NCBI RefSeq assembly: GCF_030812335.1
Contig: NZ_JAUSSN010000007.1
Coordinates: forward strand, 1 to 64,000
Reading direction: 5' to 3'
Origin: Pseudarthrobacter oxydans
GTDB taxonomy: Bacteria; Actinomycetota; Actinomycetes; Actinomycetales; Micrococcaceae
Length of the DNA: 64,000 bases
Shown one piece after another: positions 7,678 to 15,821 of this stretch. The position numbers and the translations under genes are program-made. The notes beneath the pieces are model-generated. The model made no database searches. It had not been told where the DNA came from and saw only the letters and a list, made by a program, of their open reading frames with translations. Each line of letters opens with the position of its first letter. Position 1 is the first letter of the stretch.

Positions 7678-8016
7678 ATGACCACCACCATCGAAGCCCC
7701 CACCCAGACCCACGACCTCCAGGTCCGGACCGACGCGGCAGGCAAACCCCTCGCCATCCGGCACGAAGGACGGATCTGGCTGGTCGATCCCGACACCGAA
7801 TCCCAGCACTGGTACGGCAGGGATGCCTGGTGGGACACCCGGCGTACCGCGGCCGTCGGGAGCGGGGATCTGGTCAGCATCGAATTCTGGCGGGTCCAAG
7901 TCCGCTTCGGCAACACCTCGGCCCTTCGGACCGTCACGCTGCGCCGGAAGCCGCTCTCCACACGCTGGCTCCTGGACAGCACCAGCGACGCCGACGAAAC
8001 AACCGAAGAAGTGTGA
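7678..8016 (+). CDS. DUF6504-like small protein in the umuDC operon
   Basis: 112 aa. PLAIRHEGRIWLV, HWYGRDAWWD, IEFWRVQVRFG and TRWLLDS follow the aromatic-rich pattern (WRGR...V...W..WW...WRV...W.L) of the DUF6504 family, which elsewhere accompanies the Y-family-like ImuB and DnaE2. The resemblance is by eye and moderate. The gene starts 45 nt after umuC and overlaps the next gene by 4 nt, so it is probably cotranscribed in the SOS operon. Its function is unknown; an accessory role in lesion bypass is inferred from position only. Confidence 0.6.
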   Translation: MTTTIEAPTQTHDLQVRTDAAGKPLAIRHEGRIWLVDPDTESQHWYGRDAWWDTRRTAAVGSGDLVSIEFWRVQVRFGNTSALRTVTLRRKPLSTRWLLDSTSDADETTEEV

Positions 8017-8387
8017 ACGGCCGAACCATCACCGATCAGACATGGGCAGCAATCCGGACGGAATTCACGCTGCCGACCCTGCAGCAGGTGCACCGACGGC
8101 TCTCCGAGCTCATGGAAGACCCGGAACCGGTGACGCGGCAGCTCGTCCGCGTCTTCATCGACGAGGGCACCTTCTGCCCCGGATTCCAGTTCCTCCCCGG
8201 CGGACAGCTCCGCCCCACCGTCGTTGCGCTCTTTCAACGTGCGATGGAGCTGCAGATCCCGCACAACTACTTCACGCTCTGGATGGTCACCCCCTCCAGG
8301 GACCTTTCCGGGGCACGCCCCGTGGACCGCGTGAAAGGCGGACCCGCTCCCCTGCTGCGCGCGCTGGAATCCTTCAGCTGGCGCTAG
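8013..8387 (+). CDS. small protein with MbcA/ParS/Xre (DUF2384)-like C-terminus
   Basis: 124 aa. GTG 8013 overlaps the stop of the preceding gene (GTGTGA), implying translational coupling. The C-terminal half, FTLWMVTPSRDLSGARPVD followed by PLLRALESF, resembles the toxin-binding domain of MbcA/ParS/Xre antitoxins (W..TPN..L.G..P.d.l......v..al). No RES or similar toxin gene is adjacent. The N-terminal 60 residues are helical and unassigned. It may be an antitoxin-fold protein co-opted into the SOS operon. Assignment by pattern only. Confidence 0.5.
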   Translation: MNGRTITDQTWAAIRTEFTLPTLQQVHRRLSELMEDPEPVTRQLVRVFIDEGTFCPGFQFLPGGQLRPTVVALFQRAMELQIPHNYFTLWMVTPSRDLSGARPVDRVKGGPAPLLRALESFSWR

Positions 8388-8430
8388 CACCGGCTCTTGA
8401 CCGCGACGGCGGGGTGGGTAGCGTTGGCCC

Positions 8431-8715
8431 ATGGGACTCATCTACGACAACCCGGACCTCGTGGCCCTGACGCTGACGCGGCTCGCCGCGGAAGAATCCG
8501 AAGGACCCGGCGCCCTGGAACGGCGCATGCTCGACTATCTGGGCGACCTCGAGCAGCGCAACGGCACCGCCTTCCTGGAGCTGGTGGCTATCACCCTCGC
8601 CCGGATCCACTTCAAGTCGCTGGACGATCTGGCCCGGGCCACCGGGGCAGACTCCGCAGGCCTGCTCGACGCCGCGGAAGTAGAGGCTCTGGAGGGCTAT
8701 GCGACGGGTAGTTAG
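8431..8715 (+). CDS. hypothetical 94-aa helical protein
   Basis: I do not recognise a family. The protein is acidic and almost all helix-forming (LVALTLTRLAAEESEGPGAL, LDDLARATGADSAGLLDAAE), with a DDLARATGADSAGLL stretch like a degenerate helix-turn-helix. It follows the preceding small gene by 43 nt and may be the last SOS-operon member. Its stop overlaps by 4 nt the stop of the convergent NACHT remnant. Confidence 0.5.
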   Translation: MGLIYDNPDLVALTLTRLAAEESEGPGALERRMLDYLGDLEQRNGTAFLELVAITLARIHFKSLDDLARATGADSAGLLDAAEVEALEGYATGS

Positions 8716-11090
8716 GATCGAAACCATGAACAGGAGGCGGCAACATCGGCCAGTGAAGAAGTCTGTTCGGCGGCTTTGGCACCTAACTTGTCTACAGCCA
8801 TCTGCACCAGATCTACTGGCCAGCTCTGGGGCTTCGCGAGAACCAATTTAGCTAAGCCGAGTGTCATTGACGTGAATTGTTGTGGATCCAGCCATCCAGA
8901 GTCGCGTAGGGCCTGCCGTGTGTCTTTGAACTTTTCTGGGCGAAGCTTCCTGGTTGAGTACGCTGCAGAAAGCACGACTATGCCTTCATTGGTACCGGCA
9001 CTAAGGACATCGTGAACCTTAGGCTCTAAGTGGTTGCGAATGCGGTCACGCGTGGAATCGTTTGTGATAATCCACACCAGCCAAAGTACCCTCCCCGACA
9101 GGTTGACTGTTTGAAGACGCAGTGCCTCCTGTAGGTCAAGGACGCGAATTCGGTAGGAGGTAGAGTCCCTTTTCAGAGCTCGTTCCAGGGTCCGATACAT
9201 CTTGCCGGTAAATTTTTCTACGACAGCGTTCAGTACCCCAGCGATATCGATAATTACCTGGGGTTTGGCTATCTCCAGCGCAGCGATTGTTGCGAGCATC
9301 AGTTCAGTTGGGTCAGTCGTGGATGCAAAGTGGCTCTTCCACCATTGAGCGTTTGATCTGTTTTCACGGTAATCGCTCTCTGCGTGCACCGCGCTAAGGA
9401 GGGTTTCGTTTCGAAGACGGAGCCTGAGTGCGGACAGGTCAAGGTGTGCCGGCGTCATCGAAACCACGCGGCGAAGTATCCAACCTTGCCCCCAAGCCTC
9501 GGCAACATCGGCCAGGTACGGCGCCCATTCGTCGGGGCGGATAGAACCTTCGGGCGGGAGTTGAAAGTGGCCACTTAGCTGTTGGATGCGCTGCGCAGTT
9601 TGAGACTGCATCGCGTAGATACTTCTCGGTGGCAGTGGCGCGCCTTTTGTGTAGGGCCCTTCGAGCACATCCGCGGCCAGAACACCCAGCGCTTCAAGAT
9701 CCGTTGTAGCGCTCCGGGTTTTAATGGTTTCGGCAGCCCCAGTGTTCAGGCTACGGACGGCAAGCTCAACGATGGACTTCTCGTTGCTGTCGTGTCTTCC
9801 TTCGACGAGAGTATCCAGCGCCCAAATTTGTGGGTCGCTGTCTGCTGTCAAAAGTGATTCAAGCTGGGAGGTTTGTTCCGTCGAAAGATCGTGCAGAGCG
9901 TGAAGGTGCGCTGCGGACCGAAGCCACAGTGAGTCATCTTCATGGTTCTCCCACCACCATCGGCCCAGCCTGTCCTCCGGAATCGCATGCGCACGCAACA
10001 TCGATGCAATGACGGCGCGCGTCGTTGGGTCGGATTCCGTGCTCAGACGGGATTTGAGGTGGGCCACAGCCTGGGAACGTCCCGCTTGGTGCCCAAATAC
10101 TAACGAGCTTCCAGAAGCGTCCAAAAAGCCGTCGTGGGCAAAGATAACGCCTGGACCTTCGAGGATGAAATCGATAATTTCACGAAGCTCGCTGTCATCG
10201 AGGTCATCGCAGATCCGGTCGTTTAGTGTCGCGGCCGCCATGATCCGGATCAGCGGATGCGGTGCGCTTACCCTACTGGCAGATTTGAAATTCCCCATGA
10301 GCCCGCGGATTTCTCCATGGGCAAGCAACCCCATAAGGAACCTACAGACGTTCATCCAGTACGGGCGGATCAGAAGTGCGTTCAGCCCATCATCACGAGA
10401 GTTGCCATTCCCCTTTGGCGTGAGATTCTGGAAGAGGTGCACTGCTGCAAAATATTCTCGCAGAGACTGCACCTCGAACTCGAAGGCGTCGTTGCGTTCT
10501 ACGAGGCACAACACCCGGTCTGTGATGGCCGAATATATTTCCTCTGCCAGGGCTTGTTCTTCCTGATTGCCGCTGAGGAAGCTTCGCAGCAGATCACGTA
10601 GCTCCGCCCTTGTGATGGAACCGGAGCTTTTGCCCTCTTCGGCTTTCGCCTGGAGGTACCATCCGAGGTAGGCATGCGTCTTTTCCAGGACGCGGCGCTG
10701 CTGGCGAAGCAGCGGTTCTTTCTCTTGTGTCTGCTCCCGATCGAGGAAGGTCTTGAGATACTCCGCGTATAGATCTGTGCGCTGCTGCGGGAGAAATTGG
10801 CGTCGATGGAGGAGATGCAGAAGAATTGCTAGCTGCATCGGATAGGCCGCGAGCTCGTTGATATGTGGAAGGTGCTGGCTGTCCACAAAGATCGCCTGCA
10901 GTCTAGCTGCGGCATCTTGGCTCAGACTCGATACGGCGCACCACCGACTGAAATACTGCATCCGTAGGCCGGGTGTCAGACGTTGCAGGTGTAGTAGCGG
11001 GAACTTACCTGATGAGGTCAACGACTGCAGTGAGGAACCCGGGCGGGTAGCTACGAGGCACCGCAGTCGCTTCGCCGAACCGCGTTCCCG
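8712..11090 (-). pseudogene. NACHT/STAND NTPase, C-terminal portion only
   Basis: Reading frame open from 11090 to 8712 (about 790 codons; the only internal candidate start is TTG 11021). It begins in LRCLVATRPGSS, like the sensor-1 strand after Walker B in NACHT ATPases, then LPHINELAAYPMQLAILLHL and a LPQQRTDLYAEYL winged-helix region, then FEVQSLREYFAAVHLF, the usual F..H.sf.EYFAA box. About 500 residues of alpha-helical sensor-like repeats follow. Walker A and B and any effector domain are missing, cut off at the integrase junction. Such NTPases include antiphage sensors of the Avs/NACHT type. The base composition is visibly more AT-rich than the flanks, consistent with transfer. Confidence 0.65.
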
Positions 11091-11697
11091 TCATGACCAA
11101 GAATTGAGTCAACGCCTTGTACCGCTCTCCCATGTCCTCCAGAATCAGGCCGAATTCAGCGTGCGTCAGGAACCTGGCCTCATCCTCGGCCTTTTCGCCT
11201 GACGGGAGTTGCACGCCTCGGCACGGATTATCTTTCCGGTACCCGAGGCGGACCGCCGTCTCCATCGCCGAGAAGATCAGGCCATGGTTGTTCTTGATGG
11301 TCTTGGCCGACCGGCCCTTGGTCTGCATCCCCTTGATCCAATACGTCAGGTGCCGGTAATCGAGCTTGTCCACGGGAATGTGCCCGATGACGTCGGCGAT
11401 GTGCAGCTTCAGCATGGTCTGATACGTGTGGACGGTGCCAACTGAAGGTCGGACCAGAAAGTCGATGTGCTCTTGGATCACGGCGGAGACGGTGGGCGCT
11501 TTAGTCTGGTTCGCGACCATCGCATGCTGGGCAATCTCAAAGGATTGGTTGTTGGCATCAAGGAGGCGCTTCAGCGTCTGGGCCTCGGCCGACGTCGCTA
11601 GGGTAATCCCCTCTTGCTTTCGCGTCTCGGGGTTCCGCCAGCGGACCGTAAACGACGTGGATCCGTCCGATTTTTTCCGTTCCCAAATGCTGGCCAT
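11005..11697 (-). pseudogene. int: tyrosine-recombinase phage integrase, C-terminally truncated
   Basis: Starts ATG 11697 (MASIWERKKSDGSTSF), with the AP2-like arm-binding domain (VRWRNPETRKQEG), a SAM-like core-binding domain (HTYQTMLKLHIADVIGHIP) and the first catalytic box (MTGTRFGEATA, holding the first Arg). After that the frame turns to unrelated residues and stops at 11005, so the HxxR box and the Tyr nucleophile are lost. The break coincides with the start of NACHT homology in another frame (about 11056-11090). Position and orientation beside tRNA-Leu are those of an element that integrated at the tRNA 3' end. Confidence 0.8.
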
Positions 11698-11785
11698 ACC
11701 CAAAATTCTAGGCTTCGTGTGCACAGAAAACGAGTTTTTGTGCACACCCAAGGCCCTGGAACCCTGCTGACCTGCGGAAACACTG

Positions 11786-11866
11786 TGCCCGAGGTGGGAC
11801 TCGAACCCACACACCTTTCGATACCGCATTTTGAGTGCGGCGCGTCTGCCATTCCGCCACTCGGGC
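11786..11866 (-). tRNA. tRNA-Leu (CAA)
   Basis: Acceptor GCCCGAG/CTCGGGC, anticodon loop CTCAAAA giving anticodon CAA, class II variable arm and TTCGAGTC T-loop. CCA is not encoded. The gene is intact. It points toward the truncated integrase, whose start is 88 nt beyond the tRNA 3' end, so its 3' part is the likely attachment site. No second copy of the 3' end (attR) was seen in the window. Confidence 0.95.
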
Positions 11867-12070
11867 GCGGAACACCGGTGTCATAATCGCCCCGCCACAG
11901 TGCTGTGAGCAACGCGATCGCTTCCAGTGCGCGAAATTACTCTACATGCAGATAGGCTGAATTTCAGAATCGCGCCAGTGACGCCGCATCGAACCCAGCC
12001 CGGTCCCAGTACAGCAGCGGTGACAACCTAAGATGGTTTAGTTCCCGCCGTACCTTTCCAAGGAGTTCCC

Positions 12071-12676
12071 GTGTCAGAACAGACGGAGTCAAACCCCACG
12101 TCCAAGCCGGCGCGCCGCGTGGTCGTGGCCGAGGATGAGACCCTCATCCGGCTCGACATCATCGAAATCCTGCGGGGCGAAGGCTACGACGTCGTCGGCG
12201 AAGCGGACAACGGTGAGAAGGCCGTACAGCTCGCCGAAGAACTGAAGCCGGACCTCGTCCTGATGGATGTCAAGATGCCCGTCATGGACGGCATCACCGC
12301 CGCCGAGAAGATCGTCAAGGCCCGGATCGCCCCCGTGGTCCTGCTGACCGCGTTCAGCCAGAAGGAACTCGTCGAGCGCGCCCGCGACGCCGGAGCCATG
12401 GCCTACGTGGTCAAGCCGTTCACCCCGGCGGACCTCATCCCCGCCCTGGAGATCGCACTCTCCCGCCATGAGGAGATCAAGGCCCTCGAAAGCGAAGTGA
12501 CCGACCTGCAGGAGCAGTTCGCCACCCGCAAGCTTGTCGAGCGCGCCAAGAGCCTCCTGACCACCAAGATGGGCCTGACGGAGCCGGAGGCGTTCCGCTG
12601 GATCCAGAAGACCTCCATGGACCGCCGCCTCAGCATGCGCGAGGTCGCCGAGACCATCATCAACCAGGTCAACTAG
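12071..12676 (+). CDS. pdtaR: ANTAR-domain response regulator (PdtaR type)
   Basis: 201 aa from GTG 12071, with AAGGAG 6 nt upstream. The receiver domain (residues 16-130) carries the acidic pair in VVAEDETLIRLD, the phosphoacceptor Asp in DLVLMDVKMP and Lys in VVKPF. The C-terminal ANTAR domain (about 140-200: LVERAKSLLTTKMGLTEPEA, FRWIQKTSMDRRLSMREVA) binds paired hairpins in mRNA to prevent termination. The length and layout match PdtaR (Rv1626) of mycobacteria, the partner of histidine kinase PdtaS. It is convergent with pyk, as is usual in this group. Confidence 0.93.
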   Translation: MSEQTESNPTSKPARRVVVAEDETLIRLDIIEILRGEGYDVVGEADNGEKAVQLAEELKPDLVLMDVKMPVMDGITAAEKIVKARIAPVVLLTAFSQKELVERARDAGAMAYVVKPFTPADLIPALEIALSRHEEIKALESEVTDLQEQFATRKLVERAKSLLTTKMGLTEPEAFRWIQKTSMDRRLSMREVAETIINQVN

Positions 12677-12728
12677 CCGCCAGGCAACACAGGAGCCGGC
12701 AACGAGAGCCAGCAACGATAAACCAAAA

Positions 12729-12766
12729 GGGAGGGTCCCCGCCAGCGGCGGGGACCCTCCCTTTTT
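12729..12766. terminator. bidirectional intrinsic terminator
   Basis: A perfect 15-bp stem, GGGAGGGTCCCCGCC / GGCGGGGACCCTCCC, with loop AGC, is followed by TTTTT on the plus side and preceded by AAAA, so it can end both pdtaR and pyk transcripts. Confidence 0.9.
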
Positions 12767-12781
12767 GTGTGAAGCGCGGAA

Positions 12782-14281
12782 CTAGATCTTGGAGTTCCGC
12801 TTCTTCTTTTCCGGCCAGGGGCCGAGCTTGTCCTTGGCTACCTCGGCGTCGCCGGTGCTGCCGGCGTCGGCGAGGTCGCCGACCCTGTGGACCTTGAGCA
12901 TGTTCGTGGAACCGGCCTTTCCGGGAGGCGACCCGGCGGCGATAACGACCATGTCGCCGTCCTCGACGACGTCCATGTTCAGCAGGCTGCGGTCGACCTG
13001 GGCAGTCATCGCATCGGTGTGGCCCACCATCGGGACCAGCACCGGCTGGATGCCCCAGGTCAGCGCGAGCTGGTTCCAGACATGCTCCACCGGGGTGAAG
13101 GCGAAGACCGGGCGGATCGGACGCAGCCGCGACAGACGCCGGGCGGAGTCACCGGACTGGGTGAACGCACAGATGTACTTCGCGTCCAGCTGGTCGGCGA
13201 TTTCGACGGCGGCACGGGTGATGGCGCCGCCGCGGGTCTTGGGCTTGGTGCCCAGCGGGGGGACGCGCTCCAGGCCGTGGACCTCGGTGGATTCGATGAT
13301 CCGGGCCATGGTCTTGACGGTCTCGATCGGGAACTTGCCCACGCTGGTCTCGCCCGAGAGCATGACTGCGTCGGCGCCGTCGAGCACGGCGTTGGCGCAG
13401 TCGGAGGCCTCGGCGCGGGTCGGACGCGGGTTGTCGATCATGGATTCCAGCACCTGGGTTGCCACGATGACCGGCTTGGCCCAGCGGCGGGCCAGTTCAA
13501 CGGCGCGCTTCTGGACGATCGGCACTTCCTCCAGCGGAAGTTCCACGCCGAGGTCGCCACGGGCCACCATGATGGCGTCGAAGGCGTCGATGATCTCGGG
13601 GAGCTGCTCCACAGCCTGCGGCTTCTCGATCTTGGCGATGACCGGCACGCGGCGGCCTTCTTCGTCCATGATCTCGTGGACGCGCTTGATGTCCGAGGCG
13701 TCGCGGACGAAGGAGAGGGCGACCATGTCCACGCCGCGGCGCATGGCCCAGCGCAGATCGTCCTCGTCCTTGACGCTCAGCGCCGGCACGTTGACGGCAA
13801 CACCGGGCAGGTTGATGCCCTTGTTGTTCGACACATAACCGCCGACGATCACCTGGGCGACGACCTTGACGTCGTCGACGTCGATCGCGCGGAGGGCGAC
13901 CTTGCCGTCATCGATCAGGAGCGCGTCGCCGGGCTTGACGTCCTCGGTGAGGCTCTTGAGCGTGGTGGAGCAGATGTCCTTGGTGCCCGGGACGTCCTCG
14001 GTGGTGATGGTGAACGTGTCACCGACGGCCAGCAGGTGCGGCCCGTCCACGAACCGGCCCAGGCGGATCTTCGGCCCCTGGAGGTCGGCCATGATGGCGA
14101 CCGGCTTGCCGAGCTGCCCGGCAGCCTTGCGGACGTTCTCGTACGTGGTGTCGTGGACGGCGTAGTCGCCGTGGCTCATGTTCATACGGGCCACGTCGAC
14201 GCCGGCTTCCAGCACGGCGAGAGTGTTCTCGAAGCTCGCGATTGCCGGTCCGAAGGTGGCCACTATTTTAGCGCGTCTCAT
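12782..14281 (-). CDS. pyk: pyruvate kinase
   Basis: 499 aa from ATG 14281. It converts phosphoenolpyruvate and ADP to pyruvate and ATP in the cytoplasm, the last step of glycolysis. Features are the N-terminal MRRAKIVATFGPA, MNMSHGDY, the B-domain insert, the catalytic Lys region IAKIEKPQAVE, MVARGDLGVELPLEEVP (Mg/K site) and the C-terminal regulatory domain. The length matches bacterial type enzymes; the C-terminus ends in a basic stretch (WPEKKKRNSKI). It lies 82 nt downstream of gltD. Confidence 0.96.
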   Translation of the reverse strand: MRRAKIVATFGPAIASFENTLAVLEAGVDVARMNMSHGDYAVHDTTYENVRKAAGQLGKPVAIMADLQGPKIRLGRFVDGPHLLAVGDTFTITTEDVPGTKDICSTTLKSLTEDVKPGDALLIDDGKVALRAIDVDDVKVVAQVIVGGYVSNNKGINLPGVAVNVPALSVKDEDDLRWAMRRGVDMVALSFVRDASDIKRVHEIMDEEGRRVPVIAKIEKPQAVEQLPEIIDAFDAIMVARGDLGVELPLEEVPIVQKRAVELARRWAKPVIVATQVLESMIDNPRPTRAEASDCANAVLDGADAVMLSGETSVGKFPIETVKTMARIIESTEVHGLERVPPLGTKPKTRGGAITRAAVEIADQLDAKYICAFTQSGDSARRLSRLRPIRPVFAFTPVEHVWNQLALTWGIQPVLVPMVGHTDAMTAQVDRSLLNMDVVEDGDMVVIAAGSPPGKAGSTNMLKVHRVGDLADAGSTGDAEVAKDKLGPWPEKKKRNSKI

Positions 14282-14363
14282 ATACCTACCCTATGTAGTC
14301 GATTGTCTGGATGAAGTTGTTGGCAGAATGTGACCGTCGCCGGCCACCGGAAGCGGCTTCGGC

Positions 14364-15821
14364 CTACAGGACGGCCATGGCCCGGTCGGTCGGCGCCACG
14401 GGAGCCGGCAGGATGGTGCTGCCCATCAGGAACTTGTCCACCGCGGCGGCGCAGGCGCGTCCCTCGGCAATGGCCCAGACGATGAGCGACTGTCCGCGGC
14501 CGGCGTCTCCGGCGACGAAGATGCCTTCCGTGTTGGTCATGTAGTAGCCGTCCCGGGCCACGTTGCCGCGGCCGTCGAACTCGGCGCTGACCTGCTCGGT
14601 GATCCCGGCCGGTTCCGGGCCGGTGAAGCCCAGGGACAGGAAGACCAGGTCCGCCGGGATGATCCGTTCGGTGCCGGCCTTCGGGAGGCGCTTGCCGTCG
14701 ACGAATTCGGTCTCGGCCACCTTCACGCCGGTCAGTTTGCCGTTCTCGCCGACGAACTCCACGGTGGAGGCGAGGTAGGTGCGTTCGCCGCCTTCCTCGT
14801 GGGCGCTGGCAACTTCGAACAGGGTGGGGAACGTCGGCCACGGCTGGTGGCTGGCGCGCTCGGCCGGGGGCTGCTTGCCGATCGCCAGGGTGGTGACGGA
14901 CGCGGCCTGGTGCCGGTGCGCGGTGCCGAGGCAGTCCGCGCCGGTGTCGCCGCCGCCGAGGATGATCACGTGCTTGCCGGCGGCGTTGATCTCGTTCTCG
15001 ACCGTCTCCCCCGCCACCACACGGTTGGCCGGGACGAGGTAGTCCATCGCGAAGTGCACGCCCTCGAGTTCGCGGCCCGGGATCGGCAGGTCACGCGGGA
15101 CCGTGGCGCCGGTGGCGATGACGACGGCGTCGTAACGGCGGCGCAGCTGCTCCCAGGTCACGTCCGTGCCGACGGCGACGCCGGTCCGGAAGCGGGTGCC
15201 TTCGGCCTTCATCTGCTCCAGGCGGCGGTCCACGTGCTCTTTTTCCATCTTGAAATCGGGGATCCCGTAGCGCAGGAGGCCGCCGATCTTGTCGTCGCGC
15301 TCGTAGACGGCGACGGTGTGGCCCACCCGGGTCAGCTGCTGCGCGACGGCGAGCCCGGCGGGGCCGGAGCCGACGACGGCGACCGTCTTGCCGCTGAGGC
15401 GGGCCGGCGGCAGCGGGTTGACCCAGCCGTTCTCGAAGGCCTGGTCCACGATCGAGACCTCGACCTGCTTGATGGTCACGGCGGGCTGGTTGATGCCCAG
15501 CACGCAGGACGCCTCGCAGGGGGCCGGGCAGAGCCGGCCGGTGAACTCGGGGAAATTGTTGGTGGCGTGCAGCCGCTCCATCGCTTCCTCGCCCTTGTCC
15601 CGCCAGATGAGGTCGTTCCACTCCGGGATGAGGTTGCCCAGCGGGCAGCCCTGGTGGCAGAACGGCACGCCGCAGTCCATGCACCGGCCGGCCTGCGCCT
15701 TCAGGACACCCTTTTCCTGGGCCTCATAGACTTCCTTCCAGTCCATGATGCGGACCGGAACGGGACGGCGGGGCTGGGTTTCGCGCTGACGTACTTTCAG
15801 AAATCCGCGTGGATCAGCCAC
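14364..15821 (-). CDS. gltD: glutamate synthase (NADPH) small subunit
   Basis: 485 aa from GTG 15821, which overlaps the end of gltB by 8 nt. The beta subunit takes electrons from NADPH to the large subunit. Two Cys clusters near the N-terminus ([14 protein letters not shown] and CPAPCEASC) bind the 4Fe-4S centres. An FAD-binding GxGxxG ([14 protein letters not shown]) and an NADP-binding [13 protein letters not shown] follow. Overlap with gltB implies coupled translation and a fixed ratio of subunits. Confidence 0.96.
   Translation of the reverse strand: MADPRGFLKVRQRETQPRRPVPVRIMDWKEVYEAQEKGVLKAQAGRCMDCGVPFCHQGCPLGNLIPEWNDLIWRDKGEEAMERLHATNNFPEFTGRLCPAPCEASCVLGINQPAVTIKQVEVSIVDQAFENGWVNPLPPARLSGKTVAVVGSGPAGLAVAQQLTRVGHTVAVYERDDKIGGLLRYGIPDFKMEKEHVDRRLEQMKAEGTRFRTGVAVGTDVTWEQLRRRYDAVVIATGATVPRDLPIPGRELEGVHFAMDYLVPANRVVAGETVENEINAAGKHVIILGGGDTGADCLGTAHRHQAASVTTLAIGKQPPAERASHQPWPTFPTLFEVASAHEEGGERTYLASTVEFVGENGKLTGVKVAETEFVDGKRLPKAGTERIIPADLVFLSLGFTGPEPAGITEQVSAEFDGRGNVARDGYYMTNTEGIFVAGDAGRGQSLIVWAIAEGRACAAAVDKFLMGSTILPAPVAPTDRAMAVL

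Noticed and set aside
12887..14314. Plus-strand 475-codon frame opposite pyk
   Set aside because: Antisense shadow of pyruvate kinase; low-complexity Asp/Gly/His/Arg translation and no conserved motif.
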